Assembly: GCA_040880365.1 (NCBI GenBank)
Contig: JBBDIO010000135.1
Location: 1-5,263, forward strand
Length of the DNA stretch: 5,263 nt
Direction of reading: 5' to 3'
From: JBBDIO01 sp040880365
GTDB taxonomy: Bacteria; Chloroflexota; Anaerolineae; Caldilineales; Caldilineaceae
In this document: positions 1 through 5,263 of the stretch, piece after piece
How positions within the stretch are numbered: the first letter of the stretch is position 1
How the letters are laid out: each line of letters opens with the position of its first letter
Made by a program: the position numbers and the translations under genes
Notes under the pieces: model-generated
Told to the model about the DNA's origin: nothing
The model's input: the letters and a program-made list of their open reading frames with translations, nothing else
Database searches by the model: none

Positions 1-552
1 CTGCTGCTGGGCCTGAGCCTAGCGCTGCTCCTGGGCTATATCCTGGGCAAAAACCAGACGGTCGAACGCCTGGTTGCGCCCTACATCGTTGCCAGCCAGA
101 GCGTGCCGATTGTCGCGCTGGCGCCGCTGCTGGTCATCTGGTTTGGCAGTGGGCTGCTCAGCAAAGTGCTGGTCTGTGCGCTCATCACCTTTTTCCCCAC
201 GCTGGTGAGCACCATCGTCGGCCTGCGGACTGTAGACGCCGACCTGCGTGATCTCATGCGCAGTCTGGCCGCCAATCGGTGGCGCATTTTCTGGCTGCTC
301 GAGTTGCCATCCGCGCTGCCGGTCATTTTCGGGGGCCTAAAACTGAGCGTGATCCTGGCCGTGGTCGGCGCGGTGGTGGGCGAATTTGTGGGCGCCAATG
401 TGGGGCTTGGCTTTCTCATCAGCCTGGCGCGCGGCGTACTCGATACGCCGCTCATGTTTGTCGCGCTCATCACGCTGGTCATCATTGCGCAAACGTTCTA
501 CGGCACCGTCGCGCTCCTGGAACATCTCAGCCTGCGCTGGCAGCGCGACTGA
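1..552 (+). CDS. ABC importer permease, BPD_transp_1 family (5' partial)
   Basis: This is the membrane-spanning subunit of an ABC importer; it would form the channel for the ligand delivered by the lipoprotein encoded next. The frame is open from base 1 to a TGA at 550-552, giving 183 residues. Family members are usually about 250-280 residues, so roughly 70-90 N-terminal residues lie outside the window. Hydrophobic segments appear at about residues 1-16, 37-75, 105-140 and 150-175. The cytoplasmic EAA loop that docks on the ATPase is at about residues 84-108 (DLMRSLAANRWRIFWLLELP, then SALP). It is degenerate: DLM replaces EAA and Ala replaces the usual Gly, while the LPxALP end is kept. The later GEFVGANVGLGFLI and LDTPLMFVAL stretches are typical of SsuC/TauC/ThiX-like permeases. 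The lipoprotein gene starts 68 bp downstream on the same strand. Membership of the family is secure; the ligand is not known. Confidence 0.93.
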   Translation: MLLGLSLALLLGYILGKNQTVERLVAPYIVASQSVPIVALAPLLVIWFGSGLLSKVLVCALITFFPTLVSTIVGLRTVDADLRDLMRSLAANRWRIFWLLELPSALPVIFGGLKLSVILAVVGAVVGEFVGANVGLGFLISLARGVLDTPLMFVALITLVIIAQTFYGTVALLEHLSLRWQRD

Positions 553-620
553 AGCCGAAGAAATCGCGTACCCGTTTACCTGCTATCCAATTACTTTAAT
601 CTACCATTCGAGGAAACAAC

Positions 621-1736
621 ATGCACCCGTATCACAGTTTAACCCGCAACATCATTCGTAACCGCCCCCGCCTAATCCTCATCACGCTGTTGATGGGGCT
701 GCTGGTGGCGTGTGCGCCAGTGGCAAGCCCCACTGCGGCACCGTCTGCACCTTCCGAAGCTACCGAATCTACCGAAACTGCCGAAGCCGCAACGACCACC
801 CCGCCAACCACCGACCTGCAACCCGTAACCCTGGGCGTAGGCTTCATTCCCAGCGTGCAATTCGCCACCTTGTACGTTGCCATCGAAAAAGGCTTCTATG
901 CCGATATGGGGCTGGATGTGAGCATCGACTACGGCTTCGAGAATGACTATCTGCTACTCACCGCCACCGATGAAATCCAGTTTATGGTTGGCAGCGGCGA
1001 CCAGGTGATTCTGGGACGCGCCCAGGATTTGCCCGTCCGCTATGTGATGAACTGGTATTCCGAATATCCCGTAGTCATCTTCGCCAGGGCCGATGCAGGC
1101 ATTGCCACGCCCGCAGATTTGGCGGGCACGCGCATTGGCATCCCTGGGCCGTTCGGCGCGAGCTATGTGGCGTTCCGCGCCATTCTAGAGGCCGGCGACC
1201 TGACCGAGAACGATGTCACACTGGAGAGTATTGGCTTCACCCAGGCCACGGCTGTGCAACAGGATCTGGTGGATGCCGCAGTGGACTATCATGTGAATGG
1301 CCCCATCGTGCTGGCCGCCGAAGGCATTGATACCGTCCAGATCCGCATGGACGATTATCTGCATATGCCTTCCAATGGGCTGGTGACCAACGAAGTCACG
1401 ATTGACAAAAACCCGGAACTGGTCGCGGATATGGTGCAAGCCACGCTGCAAGGCGTCGCGTATACACTGGCAAACCCCGACGAAGCCTTTCAGATCGCGC
1501 TGCAATATGTGCCCGAAGCGGGCGGCGACAATGAGGCCATCAACCGCGCCATCTTCGATGCCGTGCTCGCCAGTTGGCAGACTCAACCCGACTATGTGCC
1601 CGGCGAGACCAAAGCCGCCGATTGGCAGGCCGCCACCGATTTCATGGCGCGCATCGGGCTGATCGAACAGACGCCCGCCGTCGAGACGCTCTACACCAAT
1701 GCCTTTCTGCCCACCGCGCCCGCCGGTGATGAATAG
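621..1736 (+). CDS. ABC importer substrate-binding lipoprotein, NMT1/THI5-like
   Basis: This protein captures the ligand outside the membrane and hands it to the permease. It has 371 residues and looks full length. The N-terminus has basic residues (RNRPR), a hydrophobic stretch (about 18-30) and a lipobox LLVAC with the lipidated Cys at 31. A low-complexity Thr/Pro/Ala/Glu linker follows (about 32-66), then the periplasmic-binding fold from about residue 67. Family signs are GVGFIPSVQFATLYVAIEKG (72-91), with FYADMGLDV after it, FMVGSGDQVILGRA (121-134), TPADLAGTRIGIPG (163-176) and SNGLVTNE (251-258). The ATG is preceded by GAGGAA at 610-615, and a later start at Met25 would destroy the signal peptide. 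It lies between permease and ATPase genes in one operon. Relatives bind thiamine pyrimidine precursors (ThiY), riboflavin (RibY of Chloroflexi), taurine or sulfonates. The FIPSVQFA type of N-domain leans towards ThiY/RibY, but the ligand is inferred only weakly. Confidence 0.93.
   Translation: MHPYHSLTRNIIRNRPRLILITLLMGLLVACAPVASPTAAPSAPSEATESTETAEAATTTPPTTDLQPVTLGVGFIPSVQFATLYVAIEKGFYADMGLDVSIDYGFENDYLLLTATDEIQFMVGSGDQVILGRAQDLPVRYVMNWYSEYPVVIFARADAGIATPADLAGTRIGIPGPFGASYVAFRAILEAGDLTENDVTLESIGFTQATAVQQDLVDAAVDYHVNGPIVLAAEGIDTVQIRMDDYLHMPSNGLVTNEVTIDKNPELVADMVQATLQGVAYTLANPDEAFQIALQYVPEAGGDNEAINRAIFDAVLASWQTQPDYVPGETKAADWQAATDFMARIGLIEQTPAVETLYTNAFLPTAPAGDE
753..788 (+). repeat. Four 9-nt imperfect tandem repeats in the lipoprotein linker
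   Basis: Four consecutive in-frame units (TCCGAAGCT, ACCGAATCT, ACCGAAACT, GCCGAAGCC) share the core CCGAA and encode [S/T/A]-E-[A/S/T] four times, residues 45-56 of the lipoprotein. They lie in the flexible tether between the lipidated Cys and the binding domain. The pattern suggests growth of the linker by slippage. Confidence 0.75.
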
Positions 1737-1739
1737 CCC

Positions 1740-2615
1740 ATGAACCCTATGCCGCCAGAGTCGGCTAATCCACACACGCCCCCCGCGGGACACGCATCTC
1801 CTGCGCCGCGCCTGGTGGTGGAAAACGTCCAGAAGCATTTTGGCGGGGGGGCAAACGCGCGCGCCGTGCTCCAGCCCATTTCCTTCACTCTGGCTGCCGG
1901 GGAACTGGTCTGCCTGCTGGGTCCCAGCGGCAGCGGCAAAAGCACGCTCTTGCGCATCATCGGCGGTCTGCTGGCTGCCGATGATGCGCCCCAACACACG
2001 CCCAACCCGGCCTCTGCCGCGCGCGGGGCCGGGCGTGTGTTGCTCAACGGGCGCACCGTCACCGCCCCGCATCCTGAAATTGGCTTTGTCTTTCAACGCA
2101 CCAATCTCATGCCCTGGCGCACGGTGATCCAAAACGTGCTGTTGCCCGCGGATGTAAAAAGCGGACGCGCGGATGCCACGCAGCGTGCGCGCGCTCAATC
2201 CCTGCTGGATCTGGTCGGTCTGCACAGTTTCGAGGCGGCCTATCCGCGCCAACTATCGGGCGGCATGGCCCAGCGGGTCGCGCTGGCGCGTGCCCTGTTT
2301 CAAGACCCGGATCTCATGCTGCTGGATGAACCCTTCGGCGCGCTGGATGCCCTGACCCGCGAGCGGCTGAACATGGAATTGGCGCGCATCCACGAGACGC
2401 AGGGCAAAACCATGCTCATGGTGACGCACAGCATACAGGAAGCCGTCTTATTGGCCGACCGCGTGCTGATTATGGGCGAATGTCCGGGGCGATTGGTGGC
2501 CGAAGTCGCCATCGACCTGCCGCGCCCCCGCCGCCTGGATCAAATCGGCGAACCCGCGTTCGGCGCGCTGAGCATGGCCGTGCGCCGCGCGGTAGAAGAC
2601 AGCGCAGAAGGTTAA
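1740..2615 (+). CDS. ABC importer ATP-binding protein (SsuB/TauB/ThiZ-like)
   Basis: This is the cytoplasmic ATPase that powers the importer encoded by the two preceding genes. All nucleotide-binding motifs are intact in its 291 residues: Walker A GPSGSGKST (61-69), Q-loop Gln119 in FVFQRTNLMPW, signature LSGGMAQRV (172-180), Walker B LMLLDE with Asp196 and Glu197, D-loop ALD (201-203) and switch His230 in MVTHSIQEA. The ending PGRLVAEVAIDLPRPRR is typical of the nitrate/sulfonate/taurine branch. Two features are unusual: a Pro-rich N-terminal extension of about 22 residues before the first strand, and about 15-18 extra residues (about 80-98, Ala/Pro-rich) between Walker A and the usual LLNGR turn. 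The ATG at 1740 lies one codon after the lipoprotein stop and in the same frame, so translation is probably coupled. A second in-frame ATG at 1749 is a possible start. A run of seven G lies at 1845-1851. Confidence 0.95.
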   Translation: MNPMPPESANPHTPPAGHASPAPRLVVENVQKHFGGGANARAVLQPISFTLAAGELVCLLGPSGSGKSTLLRIIGGLLAADDAPQHTPNPASAARGAGRVLLNGRTVTAPHPEIGFVFQRTNLMPWRTVIQNVLLPADVKSGRADATQRARAQSLLDLVGLHSFEAAYPRQLSGGMAQRVALARALFQDPDLMLLDEPFGALDALTRERLNMELARIHETQGKTMLMVTHSIQEAVLLADRVLIMGECPGRLVAEVAIDLPRPRRLDQIGEPAFGALSMAVRRAVEDSAEG

Positions 2616-2628
2616 CGCAGAAGGTTAG
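2603..2628 (+). repeat. 13-nt tandem repeat across the ATPase stop codon
   Basis: CGCAGAAGGTTAA (2603-2615) is followed directly by CGCAGAAGGTTAG (2616-2628), differing only in the last base. The first copy contains the TAA stop of the ATPase gene and the second is non-coding. It looks like a small duplication at the gene end. It forms no hairpin and is not a terminator. Confidence 0.85.
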
Positions 2629-2702
2629 CGTAGGGAGAAGGAACATTAGGATGGCCGCGTGTAAGAAGTCGGCAAAGCCCACAGGACCACGACAGCCGAA
2701 GC

Positions 2703-3755
<1,053 letters not shown>

Positions 3756-3759
3756 GCTG

Positions 3760-3765
3760 TCCTCA
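3760..3765 (-). promoter_or_regulatory. mvaS ribosome binding site overlapping the mvaA stop
   Basis: Read on the minus strand, TGAGGA lies 4 nt before the mvaS ATG (3755). Its first three bases are the TGA stop codon of the reductase gene. Ribosomes ending mvaA therefore finish on the mvaS Shine-Dalgarno, an arrangement that favours translational coupling and balanced synthesis of the two enzymes. Confidence 0.75.
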
Positions 3766-5058
3766 TCTGTTCAATCTAATCAATGCTTGCGCCCGTTCGA
3801 CCCGAATCTCGCCTTCGCGCGCCAGTTGTTCGGCAATCCTATCCACCTGCGTGCCGGTTGCGCCCGCGGCAATCGCCACCTGCCGCGCGTGGAGCGCCAT
3901 GTGTCCACGCTGAATGCCATCGGTTGCCAGCGCCCGCAGCGCGGCCAGATTCTGGGCCAACCCCACCGCGGCCATCACCTCGGCCAATTCGCGCGCACTC
4001 GCCACGCCCAGAATTTTCAAAGCCACCTGCGCCAGGGGATGCGCACGCGTCGTGCCGCCCACCGTCCCCACCGCCAGGGGCAGCTCCAACCGCCCGGTAA
4101 GCGTGGCGTTGTCGCTATCCACCTGCCATTGGGTCAACGCCTGATAGTGCCCTGTGCGCGCCGCATAGGCGTGCGCGCCTGCTTCCAGACTGCGCCAGTC
4201 ATTGCCGGTCGCCAACGCCACTGCGTCAATGCCGTTCATAATGCCTTTGTTGTGGGTCGCCGCGCGATAGGGATCGGCCACGGCAAAGGCATTGGCCGCG
4301 GCAATCGCCTGCCCCACCGCAACGCCGTCCACAGACTCGCCACCCGCACCGGACGTGCCCAGCACATCCAGCGAAATCGCCACCGTCGCCCAGGCGCGCC
4401 GCCGATCCGCGAGGTTGGAAAGAATCCGCAACAGCGCGCGCCCGCCGCTCAACTGCTCCAGGCGCGGCGCGATGGTCTCGACTGCCGTATTTACCGCATT
4501 CGCGCCCATAGCATCGCGCGTATCGAACAGCAAATGCACAATCAGCATGGGGCCGGCCTGCGTCTGGGACAGCGGGCGCAGTTCCAGATCCACAGGTCCG
4601 CCGCCAAGGCGCGCAATCGTCGGACTTGTATTCGCCAGCGCCAGAATCTCGGCTTTGGCCGCGGTCAAAGCGGCGCACGCGGCGTCCATGTCGGGCACAT
4701 CCAACAGCTGGACCTGCCCAATCATAATGGGTGGCGTACTGCCAGTGACAAAGCCGTCACCGTGCCGCGCCAGGCGGGCAGCATAGCTCACCGCGGCAAT
4801 CACCGACGGCTCTTCGATCACCATCGGAATCAGATAGTCGCGGCCATTGATGAGAAAGTTCGCGCCAATCCCCAGCGGCAGCGCATAGAGACCCACCACA
4901 TTTTCCACCATGTGATCGGCCTGTTCCAGCGAAAGCGCATCGCGCAGGCGTGTGACCTCGTCTGCATCCAGGTCGGCATAGTCGGCGAGAATCGCGACGC
5001 GATCGGCGACGCTCTTCTCATAAAAACCGCGCAGACGCGACGTGCGCTTTTCTGTCAT
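3763..5058 (-). CDS. mvaA: Hydroxymethylglutaryl-CoA reductase, class II
   Basis: This enzyme reduces HMG-CoA to mevalonate with two NAD(P)H, the committing step of the mevalonate route to isoprenoids, in the cytoplasm. From the ATG at 5058 it has 431 residues, the usual length of soluble class II enzymes, with no membrane anchor. Visible motifs are ENVVGLYALP (52-61, HMG-CoA binding), VIEEPSVIAA with catalytic Glu83, DAMGAN (182-187, nucleotide binding), HNKGIMNG with Lys271, ATGNDWR with Asp287 and IQRGHMALHAR with His386. These correspond to Glu83, Lys267, Asp283 and His381 of the Pseudomonas mevalonii enzyme as I recall its sequence. The frame also has an ATG at 5073, which would add MTGDS. 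I prefer 5058 because GGGGA lies just before it and MTEKRTSRLRGFYEKS matches the family N-terminus, placing Glu at 83. It is the first gene of a pair with mvaS. NADH versus NADPH preference cannot be decided here. Confidence 0.96.
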   Translation of the reverse strand: MTEKRTSRLRGFYEKSVADRVAILADYADLDADEVTRLRDALSLEQADHMVENVVGLYALPLGIGANFLINGRDYLIPMVIEEPSVIAAVSYAARLARHGDGFVTGSTPPIMIGQVQLLDVPDMDAACAALTAAKAEILALANTSPTIARLGGGPVDLELRPLSQTQAGPMLIVHLLFDTRDAMGANAVNTAVETIAPRLEQLSGGRALLRILSNLADRRRAWATVAISLDVLGTSGAGGESVDGVAVGQAIAAANAFAVADPYRAATHNKGIMNGIDAVALATGNDWRSLEAGAHAYAARTGHYQALTQWQVDSDNATLTGRLELPLAVGTVGGTTRAHPLAQVALKILGVASARELAEVMAAVGLAQNLAALRALATDGIQRGHMALHARQVAIAAGATGTQVDRIAEQLAREGEIRVERAQALIRLNR

Positions 5059-5063
5059 CGAAT

Positions 5064-5067
5064 CCCC
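5064..5067 (-). promoter_or_regulatory. Weak Shine-Dalgarno favouring the mvaA start at 5058
   Basis: On the minus strand GGGG (followed by A) sits 5 nt before the ATG at 5058. No comparable purine run precedes the alternative in-frame ATG at 5073, whose upstream bases read AGATAGCCC. The match to the consensus is modest, so this supports the shorter start without proving it. Confidence 0.45.
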
Positions 5068-5068
5068 A

Positions 5069-5096
5069 GTCATGGGCTATCTGTCATGGGCTGTCT
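5069..5096 (-). repeat. 14-nt tandem repeat in the mvaA leader
   Basis: On the plus strand GTCATGGGCTATCT (5069-5082) is followed without a gap by GTCATGGGCTGTCT (5083-5096), with one mismatch. Read in the mvaA direction, each unit contains CCCATGAC, so the duplication adds an extra ATG upstream of the gene. One of these ATGs (5073) is the alternative mvaA start. The other (5087) opens a five-codon frame (M-T-D-S-P) whose TGA overlaps the 5073 ATG as ATGA. Confidence 0.85.
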
Positions 5097-5202
5097 CAGT
5101 CTGCACTTTCTATCTGCGATGATACCGGCAAACGCACGGAGATTCGGTAAGGGAAACCTGAATCCCCAGCTGTGTGCTTTCCGCTACCTGTTCCCCGACC
5201 AC

Positions 5203-5262
5203 CTAACCGCCAAAAGCCAGCAACGCCCGACCGATGGGACCATCCAGGAGCTGGGGCGCCAT
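5203..5262 (-). CDS. Possible C-terminal end of another minus-strand gene (partial, doubtful)
   Basis: One minus-strand frame is open from the window edge to a TAG at 5203-5205 and reads MAPQLLDGPIGRALLAFGG. The hydrophobic, Leu/Gly-rich composition looks like real protein more than the other frames here do. It could be the tail of a gene upstream of mvaA, ending about 145 bp before it. Nineteen codons are too few to recognise a family, and the ATG at 5262 may simply be an internal Met or chance. Confidence 0.2.
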   Translation of the reverse strand: MAPQLLDGPIGRALLAFGG

Positions 5263-5263
5263 C

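Noticed and set aside
575..600. TTTAAT (595-600) as a -10 box for an internal promoter before the lipoprotein gene
   Set aside because: The nearest -35-like hexamer, TTTACC at 575-580, is only 14 nt away, and a start here would sit almost on the ribosome binding site. The AT-rich gap alone is not evidence of a promoter.
1845..1851. Seven-G run as a frameshift or sequencing error in the ATPase gene
   Set aside because: The frame continues correctly into Walker A and all later motifs, so no frameshift is present in this sequence.
1185..2252. Long antisense open frame (355 codons) opposite the lipoprotein and ATPase genes
   Set aside because: It overlaps two clear genes, crosses their junction and its protein is Arg/Gly/His-rich without recognisable motifs. 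It is a by-product of GC-rich codon use on the other strand.
2616..2702. Possible intrinsic terminator between the convergent operons
   Set aside because: The best pairing is TCGGC with GCCGA across a loop of about 21 nt, with no T-tract in either direction. It is too weak to call.
5119..5124. TATCAT as a -10 box for mvaA (minus strand)
   Set aside because: It is one base from TATAAT, but the hexamer 17 nt upstream is CCGAAT, which is not a -35. TTGCCG nearby is only about 2 nt away. No promoter is claimed.
5234..5263. Plus-strand ATG at 5234 open to the window end
   Set aside because: Only ten codons are visible, with no Shine-Dalgarno before it. It could be the start of a divergent gene but cannot be supported.

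Overview
The window is GC-rich bacterial DNA holding two convergent gene groups with little intergenic space. No RNA genes, CRISPR arrays, insertion sequences or phage genes are visible. A Chloroflexota origin is a plausible inference: the window pairs a short archaeal-type HMG-CoA synthase with a bacterial class II HMG-CoA reductase, next to an NMT1/THI5-type lipoprotein importer with a Thr/Pro/Ala/Glu-rich linker. That combination suits Chloroflexi better than Proteobacteria or Firmicutes, but no phylogenetic marker is present.

Plus strand, 1-2615: the end of an ABC importer operon. It contains a permease missing its N-terminus (1-552), a substrate-binding lipoprotein (621-1736) and the ATPase (1740-2615). 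The three would form one complex: the lipoprotein captures a small ligand outside the membrane, the permease forms the channel and the ATPase drives transport. All belong to the taurine/sulfonate/thiamine-precursor/riboflavin group (SsuABC, TauABC, ThiXYZ, RibXY). The ligand cannot be fixed from the sequence, because the 5' end of the operon, where a riboswitch or regulator might sit, lies outside the window. The 68 bp gap at 553-620 is AT-richer and carries the lipoprotein gene's ribosome binding site.

Centre, 2616-2702: a short convergent gap. It begins with the second copy of a 13-nt tandem repeat that straddles the ATPase stop codon. I see no hairpin plus T-tract terminator for either operon.

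Minus strand, 5058-2703: a two-gene mevalonate unit, transcribed HMG-CoA reductase (mvaA) first and HMG-CoA synthase (mvaS) second, 7 bp apart, with the mvaS Shine-Dalgarno overlapping the mvaA stop codon. Synthase makes HMG-CoA from acetoacetyl-CoA and acetyl-CoA, and reductase converts it to mevalonate, the committed precursor of isoprenoids. Both enzymes keep their catalytic residues. The acetoacetyl-CoA thiolase and DUF35 protein that accompany archaeal-type synthases are not in the window.

Right end, 5059-5263: the mvaA leader. It holds a 14-nt tandem repeat carrying extra ATG codons, a 10-nt direct repeat 100 bp apart, and possibly the last 19 codons of another minus-strand gene (5203-5262). 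No convincing promoter could be assigned. I see no wholly new system. The observations most worth a second look are the archaeal/bacterial mevalonate pairing, the mvaA leader structure and the insertion in the ATPase.
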